Of a DNA stretch of 64,000 nt, positions 21,401 through 33,321 are shown one piece after another (position 1 is the stretch's first letter; the number at the start of each line of letters is the position of its first letter). The notes under the pieces are model-generated. The model searched no databases, was not told where the DNA came from, and worked only from the letters and a program-made list of their open reading frames with translations. Location: positions 14,373,501 to 14,437,500 of the forward strand of contig OX485805.1 in assembly GCA_950295325.1 (NCBI GenBank), read 5' to 3'. The DNA is from Polytrichum commune. Lineage: Eukaryota > Streptophyta > Polytrichopsida > Polytrichales > Polytrichaceae. A program made the translations under genes and the position numbers.

Positions 21401-24400
21401 TCAATGTCCCCCATCACCGACCCTTGAATTTTTGGATGATCCATATAGAAGATAAGGTAATTCATGTGATGAAAGTTGTGAGATTATTTCTACGTGTATT
21501 TAACATTTTTTTAGTTGACAAGCACCTAAAAAAACAACTTGATGGGAAGTAGTGAGCGGACATGGCATGTCAACGTAAAATACACATTGACGTTCCTTTC
21601 CCTTTTTGTTACCATCCAAAATGAGAAATAACAACTATCCATAAAAATACGGCCCCTTAATTTTGAGAAACTTGGGAACTTCATCAATCCTCCCATAACA
21701 TTACAAAACATAATGAACATGCTCTCTTTTCTATTTAGGGATTACCCCAACATGAATCACTATATATGAACAATGTTGGGAGGACAAAAATTGTGGGTAT
21801 GCTCCCCCATTGCATCACTTTGATGAACCTTAAGTTGAGCATTGTAGATGTCGGGAATAATGAGAGTAGAATCTAAGCACAAACCATGGGGCATGCGAGG
21901 CCCCAAATAGTATACTCAAATCGCTTAGTAATGTTATGCATCCTACTTGAACATGATAATAACTTTTATCCAAGACAAATTTGGAATAATATGTTTGATT
22001 GTGACTTAGATATACCGCATGGGTAGCTTTTCAAAGTGTAGTAGGAAGTAAGATTAAATCATATGTGCACTTCTAGGTCCCATTGTGGGCACTTCTAGTA
22101 TAATTTACTATACAACAAATAACGTTATGATGGTAGTTGTTGTCATTCTCCCATCCCGCAAAGCTTGGAGGACCATGTTAGAATGATGTATCATATCCAT
22201 GGCACAAACGGTTGGAACAACATGGGCCCGTATTGGTATACTTACAGTGGACAACGTGGGCAGGGGTGGTGAGGCAATCACCTTACCATTCTTCGTTGTT
22301 ATGAGGAGGGTGGACATAAACAATGAGGTGACATGCATGGGGTTTTCTTTGACCATCTTAGGGTAGGGGGAAGGGCATGTTAAAGCGATTCAAAAATTAG
22401 ACGCACATGGCTAAGCTAGTTTCACATATATTTATGGTCGTATGATATGATATCATATATTTATGGTTGGATCATATCATGCATTATTTCATACAATGCC
22501 ATTGCAAATAAATAAGATTGTCATTTTAAGTTACAAAATCAGATCTCAAAAGTTGTAACATTGAACAATTTGAATGTTATTTTTTTCCTTGCACAATCGC
22601 ATGGATCCTCCCAATCGTGTTAACTTTTGAATCTTTAATTATGTTCAAATTTGAAGCACATAATCCAATCTCATCGTAACATATGGCTTCTTGATATCCT
22701 TTCATCACTATAAACCTTGCCATGTACCCGTCAAGCATATGCATCCAATTAAGAATATTTACCACATAAGACCCACATACCTTACAAATATTACAAACAC
22801 TGCATGAAGATAACACACCAAAGCTTTTGTACAAGATTCCATGTCTTATTACAAAGACAACCCAATACATGTCCATATATCAATTGTATCCCATGGGCTT
22901 GCCTTTCATGTCATATAAATGAACTCATCCAATGGAAGGTGAAGGGGCCCTAGTAAAACAAACCCTCACTAGGTTGAGGGCTATAAATTATTTGACTCCA
23001 TTTGTCATCATTCTAGTGGATGCGTTTACGTAGACACCACGAAGCTCTAGCATGTCCCACGTGAAGGAAGCCCATTCATCCAAATGCTTGATCCAAGTTG
23101 GACCCACACAAGCTATCAATGTAAAGGGACAACACCGTCCACCTTTTAGTACATGGACTCTATGAAACGGCTAGAGCTTTGTTGTGTCTAGGTTAAACTC
23201 TACCATTGCAAAGGTGGAAAATGCAAGAAGCTACATTAAATATGGTACTTAGTATCACCAATTATGATTGTCTTGCTCAATAATAATTGTAAACCGTGGT
23301 GTAGTGTACCAACACTAAATGTTAATCCAACATTATTTGTCAATCCTTGTAAAAAAAAAATTGGGGGGGGGGGGTTATAGATTTACATTGTTGCAATTAC
23401 TATCACTTACCGAGTAAATTTCATCCAAATTTCAATCATCCATGACAATATTTTTCATTTGCAACGTCATCTTTTTGAAATTTGAAAGGGCAGATGAGGT
23501 GAGTTGCATTCATGTATGCATTTGGTTGACAACCTTTACATTGATATTGTTTTTCTATGTATGTTTCTTGAGATAAATTTATGATGAGCTCAAATGTGCA
23601 GAACGCATGTCCCCATAATTCTTGGTCACTATGTGAAAATAGTGGATCCTTCTTGCACGAGGGTTGTTGTGGTGGTAGATTATAGGCTCATTATTGGCGG
23701 ATCTATGAGTCAAGGTTTCAACCATTTTACATACATGGTTGTCAATGTCCAAGGAGGATTTTGGGCATAATTGGTCAAGATCCTAGTGTTTCCGAGACCA
23801 ACTGGTTACATGTTGACATCTTTCAATTCCCTTTCACCAATTAAATAAATGAAATTTTCTACTAAGATTGAAATCTACAAAGTGTTTCGCTTGAAGGCAA
23901 ATAAAATAAAATAATAAGGTTCAACTATTCAGAAGGTTCACTTATGTGGACACATACACACTAGGAGCCCACCACACAATTGATTCGGGCATTATTTTTT
24001 CTTTTCTTTTCATCCAAAAATCATCAAGTTTGTATTGTTCTTCGTCATCTTTATAAAGCCCGTGTTAAATGCCTTGGCTGCCCAAATGCCTCCCTCCTTT
24101 ATCCAAAGCTTCCGTATCTTCACTTAATCTAAAGCAAAGATCATCTAGTTGCCCACTACTAGAGAACCTAGCCAATTTTCATTGTCTCCAAAATGTAGTA
24201 GATCCATGATGCCTGCTTCATAATCTTCCCAATCTACTCCATATTGGGGTCTTGCACCAAGGTTTTGTACAAAGTGTTTTTTTACTTTCTTGGACCACCT
24301 AATTGTACCATATTTTGCCCAATTGTACCATTAGCTTTGTGTATGTGTGCAACTATGGGAGATTATCCGTGTCCCATGTACAAATTGTCAATTTCAACAT

Positions 24401-25004
24401 TACAATATTGCATTTTGGGTTATTCCATAATGTTGCATGCGACACTAATTATGGTGGTGTGGTTGTTTTTTGGGTTGTTTTGGTTTGGTTTGGCTAGTAT
24501 CCCAATTAGTGGGCATTGGGGTCAAAAGCACTGACCAAACCGGGCTAGGTCATCCCATACTCATCAATTGGGTTGGATGTTGTTTGTCAGAAGTTTGACG
24601 TTCACCAAGGTATGCATGTGCAATTTTTTTTTTAAAATCTTTCTTGTTCTCAATCTACTATTGATCATATTTCCAATTTCAATTATTTATTTCATCCACA
24701 AATCTTTGATGAAACATCAACAAAAATCAGATCTCTTGATTTAGTTTAAGATTATTATGTTGATTTCTTAATTGAATAACTAGGTCTATCCAATTGTATT
24801 CACTATTGGAGTACTTAATAAAATTTGAAAAAGTAGTCCAATCTCTGTTAAACATGTGTCTCTATGGTGTTTGTTTTTTGTTTCTCACCTAACCATACAC
24901 ACCAATCAATTATAGGTGTTTGATTATAATTTTTCTTAAAAAAAAACTAAAAGAAAAACTTAATAACACCCGCAGACCCACCTTACACTCCACTCCAGAA
25001 GGAG
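21401..25004. other. Intergenic with decayed repeats
   Basis: A partial CACTAAATA-family copy lies at about 23235-23480 (contains 'gtcttgctcaataataattg', a G run at 23359-23371 and 'ttcaatcatccatgacaata'). A diverged member of the dispersed family lies at 24836-24930. The rest, including short open frames at 22108-22356, 22577-22876 and 24244-24534, shows no domain. Confidence 0.4.
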
Positions 25005-25012
25005 GAAGCTTT

Positions 25013-25850
25013 CAGACCTTGGACAACTAACCAACTAAATCAACTAGTAGTTAACTAGTTGCCCTTCGTAACTACAGTTGTTCACGATTTGACCGGTCAA
25101 AAAATCCAGTTAACTATAGTTGTTTTGAATTCAAACTACCAAAAAATCTAGTTAACTATAGTTATATCTAGTTAACTAACATTAAGTGCAGCCTAAAATT
25201 ATGGTAGGATGACGAGGAATGAGGGGCTAAAGGCTAATGGTTTTCAAAATAATTATTATATCTTGAAGCTTCTCCTCCTCTTGGTCTGAAGCTTCTATTC
25301 CTTTTGGTCTGGAGCCTCTTGAGAGCACACTCGACAATCTGGAGCAAGCAAGGTATCTATGCTTCATTGTGTCAACTAACTCAAGTCATCGATGTGGTCG
25401 TGGATTAGGCTTCAAACTCTTGTGTTTGCATAATGTGCACTGTTAGGATCTTTTGTTACTAGTTAAAGTGCAATAGATCTTTACTTGAATGCTCAAGCTT
25501 GGAGGAACTCAACACAATGAGATCAGTATCTTGACTTGTAGAAATCGCCTTAAGCTTGCGAAGGAGAGAACCCACATTCTAATTGTTGGGAAGGAAAGAA
25601 CCCACATAGTTTTGATTGCATTTTATTGAAGTTTTTTTTAGTTAACTATAGTTAGATACATAGTTATAGTTGTTAAAAAAATTCTAGTTAACTATAGTTG
25701 TTCTTGAATTTGGTCTTGATTTTTTCTAGTTAACTTTAGTTGTTTTTCAAATGGGTTTGAATTTTTTTTTAGTTAACTATAGTTGTTCCCTAAAATGCCT
25801 TGAAAAAACTCTAGTTAACTTTAGTTATTTTGGCAGTTGTCCAAGGTCTG
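25013..25850. mobile_element. hAT-like non-autonomous element, 838 bp, 8-bp TSD
   Basis: A 16-bp inverted end CAGACCTTGGACAACT is present at both termini, flanked by an exact 8-bp duplication GAAGCTTT (25005-25012, 25851-25858). Eight-base duplications define the hAT superfamily. The motif AGTTAACTA(T)AGTTG or close variants occur about five times within 200 bp of each end (for example 25056, 25108, 25149 and 25640, 25684, 25771), as expected for subterminal transposase-binding sites. The centre (25200-25620) has no transposase frame. Confidence 0.82.
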
Positions 25851-25858
25851 GAAGCTTT

Positions 25859-27129
25859 GCTTTGTCCAAATTCTAAGTTTCTCCTTTGTACTAAGGATAG
25901 AATATAAGTTGGAGAGCCCCTCAAGAGTCCCCAATAAGAAATCATAAGTTTATTGGACTAAATTTGGCCTTAGCTAGAAACTTTAATTTATCCTATCTTT
26001 CGTGTTCTCTCCTATGAACAAAGTGAAATCGATTTTAAAGTCCGTGTCCTCAAAAGCTCATGAGATTATAAATACATCAAGAGGATGTCAAAAATGCTAA
26101 CTCCCTGGAGTAACAAAATGCAATGACCTTGGGAAAATAGAAGCTAATACCAACTTGAGGGTCAAATTGGAAGAGGAGCTTGGAATTGTCTTCCTAGAGT
26201 TTGAAATAGGGTAGGAAACCTATCTCTGACAAAATCGTGAAGGGAACACTCCTGTGACATCCCTTTGAACTCGGTCAACCCACTATTTTCATTGAACATC
26301 ATGCGTTATGAAACGCGCAGGCCTATTATGCGATGCCGAGAGCCGGGACACCACACCTAGCAACCTTCAACTATTGCAATTGGCTCAACGGCTAACGAAA
26401 TGAAACTATCGTGTGGTGCTATGAGATTTTTTCCCCTTAATTGTTCGAATGCTTACAAATCTCAAAGCTTCCAAGGGTACCACGTAATGTATGTCGTAAA
26501 GTTGAAAAGTAGCCGTTTCTATGGACCACTATAACTATAGGTGCTTGTAATTGTAGGTAGGCTTTAACTAACAACACATGGGCTCTCAATCAAAACATTT
26601 AGGACTTTTTGCGGAACCTTTTTGTTTGAATATAGTGTGGACTATATGGCCCACACTAGCAACCATAATTGTTGTGGCTTGCATGCAAGTGTGGCCTAGT
26701 AGTGTACGTACGACTATAATGGAAGTTCGTGTCCATGGGACGGAATCTGTTGATGACAGGTGGACGTGGGCCCCACCATGTGGATTTATGCCGGGCCCGC
26801 CCATGAGGCCCGAATATTGTCAGCCGCGAGCAAATGGGAGGACTTTGGAGGTTTATGTGGGCCATATAATAGTGTGGCCCTTATGTGGTCACTTCTACTT
26901 AATCGGACACCTCTATTTGAGTGGCATATGAATTATGGCAAGGCTTTGTAGTTGTGAATGGACCTCAAAATGACATGTGTGAAGATGACATTGAACTATG
27001 TGCTCAAAATACAGACACTCTTCCAGTTAGGTTTAATAGGTAGCATGATTGCCAAGGGGGGGTGGTGTGTGTGTGTGTGGGGGGGTCTAAGTGAATACTA
27101 TATATATTTTTGCATCTCAACTCCAATGT
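25859..27129. other. Intergenic with a dispersed-repeat copy
   Basis: From about 26870 to 27010 there is a copy of the dispersed family (TTAATCGGACACCTCTATTTG, then 'gacatgtgtgaagatgacat'). A GT-rich and G-run patch lies at 27057-27086. The open frame 26578-26931 overlaps this repeat and shows no domain. Confidence 0.4.
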
Positions 27130-27407
27130 GAAATTTGAAATGACAGTTTTCGATCAAACAACTACTAACCGTACGAGAAATTGAAATAACATTCTTCGTG
27201 ATTAAGCAACTACTAACCGTACGAAGACTTGAAATGGTCGTCTTCATGGCTAAGCAATTACTAACCAAATGACAACTTGAAACGACGATCTTCGCGATTA
27301 AGCAACTACTAAGGAGATGAGAATTTGAAACGACAATCTTCGCAATTAAGCAACTACTAAGGAGATGAGAATTTGAAACGACAATCTCCGCAATTAAGCA
27401 ACTACTA
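27130..27407 (+). repeat. 48-bp tandem repeat array, about six units
   Basis: The marker 'CAACTACTA' (one unit CAATTACTA) starts at 27159, 27207, 27255, 27303, 27351 and 27399: exactly 48 bp each time. Each unit also carries 'ttgaaa' and 'atcttcg.gattaag'. The last two full units are nearly identical, the first ones diverged, so the array seems to have grown at its right side. The unit resembles a single block in the dispersed family (for example 60380-60420), from which it probably arose. Confidence 0.9.
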
Positions 27408-27599
27408 CACTAAATTTGATATTTAGTGCGACTTACTATTTGGATCCACGTAGTGTTGTTAGTAATGTTGTTAACGTTCCTATAGTGTCCCAGTCCAAAC
27501 CACCGGTTTAACATATGTTGACATAACACAAGATGTACAGTAAATAGTTATATAGCATTGCGTAATTCCAAATAATAAGTGACACTAAATATAATATTC
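27408..27599. mobile_element. Short CACTAAAT-ended MITE, about 190 bp
   Basis: The left end CACTAAATTTGATATTTAGT continues into 'gcgacttactatttggat'. The right end holds the inverse, 'ccaaataataagtgacacta' then 'aatataatattca'. Similar elements occur at 39129-39345 and, decayed, at 9340-9460, 32240-32400 and 58910-59100. The right boundary is approximate. Confidence 0.5.
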
Positions 27600-28649
27600 A
27601 CATGAGACGATTCTTGTTCCGATCCGATGGCCGAGATCATCCGTGGAGTTGAAAGTGTCCACAATAGGGCACAATGATGCCTTAGTAGCAAGAGACTATA
27701 TGGATATTGAAGAAGAAGGTCTACTAATAAAGCCACACTCCATTCCGTGGCCGGGGCCTTCTCTAGCTGAAGTTATATCCACATCGGGGCTAAGTTAGCT
27801 GGGGACTCATGAAAGTTCCCCAAAAGCGCATCCAAAAGCCCAACGCCGGAGCCACACAGAGGCCTGTGGCCATTGAAGCCATGGGATTCGATCGGCCAGG
27901 GTTTTAGTTAGGGTTTAGTGGAGAGCCCTTGAAAAGCTAGCTAGCCATGCAGGGCCCAGTCGCCCAAGGCCTGGCCGGCCAAGAGGGTAAGTCATATACC
28001 GTACAAACACTTATATTGGTGCCCTACTTTGTCGCCGAAGACCACGACCCCCAACGCTTGCTTTCTCGTGTCATGTCGGAATGTTGGAAAGGCTATCAAA
28101 AGAAGACGGAGCTTCTTGGTGTCCCTATGTGAATCCATCATCCATCGCGAAGGTGAAAACAAAACATCCATGGAAAGGCTCAATGATGTAATTTTAGGTT
28201 CATTTGGCTTCGGGAATTGATACAAGGTATGTAGGTGTGAGTGAGTGTGTGTATTTGGTTCGTTGTTTCATGTTCGTTGGCTTCTAATGATTGGATTTAC
28301 ACAACGGAAGGTGTGTTGTTTTAGCGCACGTCTATGATGATGAGGCAGTAGCACAAATTGGATTGAAAATCATACCTCCTTTGATGAGTCATAGTTAGTA
28401 CTCGTCTTTTGACATGTTGTTTATGCATTCAATGAGTTGAAGTGCATGTTGTTGATGACTTGATTGAATATATAAGTCCTCCCCACCGTGTTCATTGTTG
28501 AATGTGGAGCAATTGGTAAAAACATGAAGACATAGTCCAATCTCTTTTCAAACATGTAGCCTTATGGTGTTAGTTTTTTGGTCCTTGGCCAACCACGCGT
28601 CAATCGAATATAGGTGTCCAGAAAAGAAAAGCAACCGAATAACTCCAAC
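27600..28649. other. Intergenic, weak coding-like patch
   Basis: Short plus-strand frames at 27947-28132 and 28029-28220 have ordinary-looking composition (for example HDPQRLLSRVMSECWKGY) but no splice support or known domain. A copy of the dispersed family in reverse orientation lies at 28530-28640. Confidence 0.35.
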
Positions 28650-29080
28650 ATGTATTAAAGACTCATAATTAGTATGCTTGGGATAAATTGGCCCTCAACT
28701 ATAGGGAGTTGTTGTTCTAGTATGACCCCTTCGTCCCCGATGGATGGGTTTTTGTTACATTATATCATTGGTCATTGGGTAGACTTTGGCCAAGTGGGTG
28801 ACTTTAAGCTACGTGATCCATCCTTGAATGGTTGCATTTTTTTAAGGTTGATTTGACTCCAAAAAGGTCATCAAACACTCATAATTAGTATGCTTGGGAT
28901 AATTTGGCCCTCGACTATAGGGAGTTGTTGTTCTAGTAGTAGAGCTCCTTCATCCATGATGGGTGAGTTTTTGTTACATTCGATTGATGATCATTGGGTA
29001 GGCCTAGCCAAGTGGGTGGCTGCAAGATGTAGGGTCCACTCTTGAATGGTCCACCATTTGACAACTATGTTTGAAAGGCC
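28650..29080 (+). repeat. 216-bp tandem duplication
   Basis: The block 'ataattagtatgcttgggat' to 'ggtccactcttgaatgg' occurs twice, with matching points at 28680 and 28896, a period of 216 bp. The copies share 'ctatagggagttgttgttct' and 'tttttgttacatt' and differ by small indels. Confidence 0.8.
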
Positions 29081-29399
29081 ATAATTAAAGAGAATAACCC
29101 ATATTATGCATATCATCAAGGAAATTTGTGAATAGTTTTTTGTTGGGCAATATGTTCTATTGAGGCGGACATTGTTTGGATGTTCCATTCACTTTGAGAA
29201 ATATTGAATGTAGGGCATTATCTCTTCCTAATGGGCGTTTCGTTTAGATTCCATGAAGCTCCAACTGGAATGAATGTTGGATTAGGTTACTTTTGGTGCA
29301 TTGCTTGAAGTTGCTATGTATCACCACCTCCCCACCACATGTAGGTGTTGAAGAACTTTTTGCAACCAAATTGTTGGACCATATGACATTTTATTACTA

Positions 29400-30690
29400 A
29401 GGTGGGTGTGTTTCAATGTGTGGGCCACCCTAAGAAGATATGGGTGGAAGGCATAATAATCTCTCATGTGGGAATTACGTACTAGACACCATGGAGCACT
29501 TTCCACCTGAATGTTAGGTTTGGTTACTACTTTTGGCGCATTAAACCATGTAGCCGCTACGTATCATCACATGCATGCATGGTCGAAGATACTTGCAAAC
29601 AACAATGTGGACCATATAATACAACTAAGGTGGGTGTGTTCAATGTGTGGTTCACTACAAGAAATTTTGGGTGGAGGGCATAGTCCTTCCATGATACAGT
29701 TTAGTCCCTCCAACCAAAAGGTTAATCATGTTACTTGAGTTACTTCTTTTGGCGCATTAAATTGCATAGCCGCCATATATCACCACGTGCATGTAAGATT
29801 GAAGAACCTTGTCAACAATATGTTGGACCCGGTGATTTTTTCAGAGTAAGATGGGTGTGTTCAATGTGTGGTTCACCCTACAAAAACTTTGGGTGGAGGA
29901 CATAATCTCTTCCTGATACAAATCACATGCTTTAGTGTAGATACCATGAAACTCCTCCAGTCGGAAGGTTATTTAGGTTCAGTGTAATAGGGGCGTGTTC
30001 AATGTGTGGTTCACCCTATGAAAACTTTGGGTGGATGACAATCTATCTTCCCGACACAGATCACACACTTTAATGTAGATACCACAAAACTCCTCCAGTC
30101 GGAAGGTTATTTAGGTTCATCGTAACAAGGATGCGCTCAATGTGTGATTCACCCTACAAAAACGTTGGGTAAACAACATAATCTCTTCCCGACACAAATC
30201 ACATACTTTAATGTAGATACCACAAAACTCCGCCAATCGGAAGGTTATTCAGATTCCACGTAATAGGGGTGTGTTCAATGTGTGGTTCACCCTACAAAAA
30301 CTTTGGGTGGACAACATAATCTCTTCCCGACACAAATCACATACTTTAATGTAGATACCATGAAACTCCGCCAGTTGGAAGGTTATTTAGGTTCATCATA
30401 ACAGGGATGCGCTCAATGTGTGATTCACCCTAGGAAAACTTTGGGTGGACAACATAATCTCTTCCCGACACAAATCACATACTTTAATGTAGATATCATG
30501 AAACTCCGCCAGTTAGAAGGTCGTTTAGGTTCCGCGTAATAGGGATGCGCTCGATGTGTGGTTCACCCTACGAAAACTATGGGTGGACGACATAATTCCT
30601 TCGTGATACCAAATACAAACTTTTCAACCTCGACACCATGAAACTCCTCCTCCAGCCCGAACGTTGCTTAGGTTACGCCTCTTCTTCCTC
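29400..30690 (+). repeat. 138-bp tandem array with longer flanking units
   Basis: The marker 'TCAATGTGTG' (one unit TCGATGTGTG) starts at 29861, 29999, 30137, 30275, 30413 and 30551: exactly 138 bp at every step. Each unit runs through 'gttcaccctacaaaaac', 'tgggtgga', 'cataatctcttcc', 'tagataccatgaaactcc' and 'ggaaggttatttaggtt'. To the left, two longer units of 221-227 bp (markers 29413, 29640) hold extra sequence with 'tttggcgcatta' and 'tatcaccac'. The same extra block reappears right of the array (30670-30740). The 138-bp unit thus looks like a deletion derivative that then multiplied. Confidence 0.9.
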
Positions 30691-30732
30691 TTCTTCTTCT
30701 TTGGCACAGTAATCCGCGTAACCACTATGTAT

Positions 30733-30905
30733 CCCCACCACCACCACCTCCACCTCCACCTCCACCTGCTGCAGCAGAAGGAGGTTGTGGATATGGATCC
30801 GGGTCTGCTTTTCAGATCCGAGCTCCATATCCGAGCTTTGTTGCAGCAACGCCCCAACCTCCGAAAGAAGTAGAAAGGGAGGGGAGGGGAGGGGAGGGGA
30901 GGGGG
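30733..30905. repeat. (CCACCT)n-type microsatellite and G4-forming GGGGA tract
   Basis: A CCACCACCTCCACC-rich tract at 30733-30768 is followed at 30879-30905 by five or more GGGGA units, a typical intramolecular G-quadruplex pattern. The opposing open frames here (30624-30921) come from the simple sequence and are not genes. Confidence 0.8.
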
Positions 30906-31252
30906 GAAGGACAGTCCTCACTCCCCTCGAAACTTATACGGCTGGGCCCATAATGCTGTGCCTGCAATGATTCAATCCTTATCTCCTTCCTGCACCTGGT
31001 CCCGTGTATCATTGCCACGACCCCAAGCGACAATGCCGGAGCATTGTTGGAGCTTTTTTCTGAGGACCCTGGTTTGTGGCAGGACGACATCTCATAGTGG
31101 ACTTTGTCGACGTGGCGACTCCCGATTGGCTCCCAAGGAGACATGTTACGGCTTGTAATCGATGGCTGTGGAATGTGGAGGCACGACCACTACGTTCGGT
31201 AGTGGGTACATGTCGCCCTGCCACCTGTTTCGTATAGTGGGCACCTGCTACG

Positions 31253-31500
31253 TATTAGGTAATCGTTTTATTGGAACCGGTTATCGGTGCAGAACCGGTT
31301 CCAATAAAACGATTACCGGACGTAACCGGTTGACCGCTTTGTTGAGCCACGCAGGTGACCTAAACAGTGGGTCACCTGTCATCATAACCGATTAGTTGAT
31401 CATAACCGACTGGGATGTCGAGGTTATCGTCTGCAAACATGAGTGCTCAGAGCCAATCGTGTAGTGCCACCTCGGCAAAACAAATGGCCAACCGGTTACG
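31253..31500 (+). mobile_element. 248-bp multi-hairpin element, copy 2
   Basis: It is nearly identical to 17160-17409: the first 60-base hairpin is the same base for base, including the 10-base loop ATCGGTGCAG. The right arm of the second inverted repeat has decayed slightly (CAAATGGCC against CAAAGCGGCC). The unit starts TATTAGG and ends GGTTACG in both copies, which sets the boundaries. Confidence 0.68.
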
Positions 31501-32475
31501 TACCTCGTTGTAGTTGGTGCAGTTGTATTTTGGTGTATTGTTGTCACAGTTAAGTTGTGACCTCAACAAGGGAACTGGAAAGGGTCAATTTGAAAGATTT
31601 TCCCTGGGGTCATGGTTCCAAGTGGAAGACTCGTGGTTTGGTTGTACTGCCGTGAGACTGGATGTCTTGTAGTGGTTGGGTGAAATGATCTTGTTGACGT
31701 GCCTACTCTTGGTTGGATACGCGGAGGCACACTATCACCCGTAATTGATGACCATGCTTGCTACATGTCACCTTGCTCTTGGATGTATTAGCCATGCACC
31801 CAGTACCTACCTTGTTGCTACTTTGGCTTGGTAGGTTGGGCTCCTACTGCAACTTGTGATAGGGCTCCTCCCGTATGTACTACTGTACTACCATGGTGGT
31901 CTCTACAAACCATCGTCGAATAGTTCAATCATTTCCGATGTTTCATTTTTGGCAAATAGAACCATATAAACCTACAAAAAGCTTGTTAAACAAGCTCCTT
32001 GTCTTAATTGTACAAAAATAAAAAATTAATTAATAAAGTGCTCTCATATTATGCATCATTACATTATGAACAAGTATTTTGTCCATGTTTACTTAAGTTG
32101 TAATTATATGTACACACCATGGAGATACAAATTAGATACGTGGGAGCTTGATATTTAGTAAGCCCTTGACTCCACATTGGATGAGAATATGTAGACAACA
32201 CAAAGCTCTAGCTGGTATGATGTTTAAGGTTGTATTGGAGATTACACAGTGCTATAACTATTTAATGAAAACACAATATTTTACCAAGCAAAGTCATGTA
32301 TGGTCAAATTGAAATCTTGAGTATAAGAAGTTATTGCATCGCTGAATTCCAGATAGTAACACGCACTAAACGGGATACTTGATGTAGCAATCAAGTGTTG
32401 TGGAGCTACTAGAATCTTCGTTATCGCTAGATTACTAAAGTCGTGTAGTATGCATACTAACCTTATAGCTAACTA
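31501..32475. other. Intergenic, no gene recognised
   Basis: About 600 bp of moderately GC-rich sequence without an open frame of note is followed by AT-rich sequence. At 32240-32400 lies a decayed member of the short MITE family ('acacagtgctataactattt', 'gaattccagatagtaac'). Confidence 0.4.
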
Positions 32476-32849
32476 CACTAAATACGATATTTAGTGTCAC
32501 CGATTCTAATCGTCTTGCTCCATACTAATTGTAAACCCCAGTCTAGTGCCGCCAACGCTAAAAGCTAACCCAACATTTATTGTCATTTCTTGTCATTTTT
32601 GGGGGGATTACACATTTGTAGTGTTGCAATTACCGTCATCTACCAAGTGTTTTTTTCATCCAAATTTCAATCATCCATGACAATATTTCATCACAAGTTG
32701 CTGCTAAGAGAAGGTAGGCTTTTGGCCAATGGATGAACCTCATCCATCATTCATGACAATATTTTGTTCACTTATTCATAAGAAGTGTCATCCGAAAAGT
32801 TACCAAGTGACATAAAAATGCTATAGGACACTAAATACCATATTTAGTG
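32476..32849 (+). mobile_element. Intact CACTAAATA-family MITE, 374 bp (reference copy)
   Basis: The left end CACTAAATACGATATTTAGT and inverted right end CACTAAATATGGTATTTAGT are bordered by TA (32474-32475, 32850-32851). Each terminus is itself a near-perfect palindrome (ACACTAAATA CGA TATTTAGTGT). The interior shares its order of blocks with 1-324, 14158-14876 and about 23235-23480. It is non-coding. The TA borders suggest mariner-type mobilisation. Confidence 0.8.
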
Positions 32850-33321
32850 TAGGCATGATTCGTGACAGTTTGTGCTTCGTAATGAAGCATCTGAATGCAC
32901 ATGCAATGATTCATTGGACACCGGGGCTTTGTGACTGTGGCTACCTACTTCCAATCACTTTAGAATATAAATCCGTGGGATGTTGTATTATCATTTGACT
33001 CCGCCAAAATTCAATATACAAAGATCCCACATGTCTCCGGAGAGAAGGAATAATCGTATATGAGTGTACTACCTCTCATTCATCCAACATAAGAACTTGA
33101 GCCCCTTGTAGGTTTGTTGTCGATTTATCTCGAATGACATATGGTGGACTGATTTGGGGTCTTTGATGTTGTAGTAGAGCCACCTACTCATGATCAGGGC
33201 CCCACCAGGAATCTATAGGGTGTAAATTTTTTGATTAGGTTGGGACTGGTTCTGGTAAATAAAACTAAGAATTGTGGGTGGTTAAAGTAAGGTTCCATGT
33301 TTCACAGTTTCTAAGGGTTCG

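Noticed and set aside
27130-27407. Array of regulatory or CRISPR-like repeats
   Set aside because: The 48-bp units abut without spacers and derive from a dispersed repeat block; this is a minisatellite.
29861-30690. CRISPR-like array
   Set aside because: The units are contiguous 138-bp tandem repeats without spacers, in a eukaryotic context.
30624-30921. Overlapping frames with His-rich and Glu-rich products
   Set aside because: Their composition is explained by the CCACCT and TTC/GAA simple sequence.
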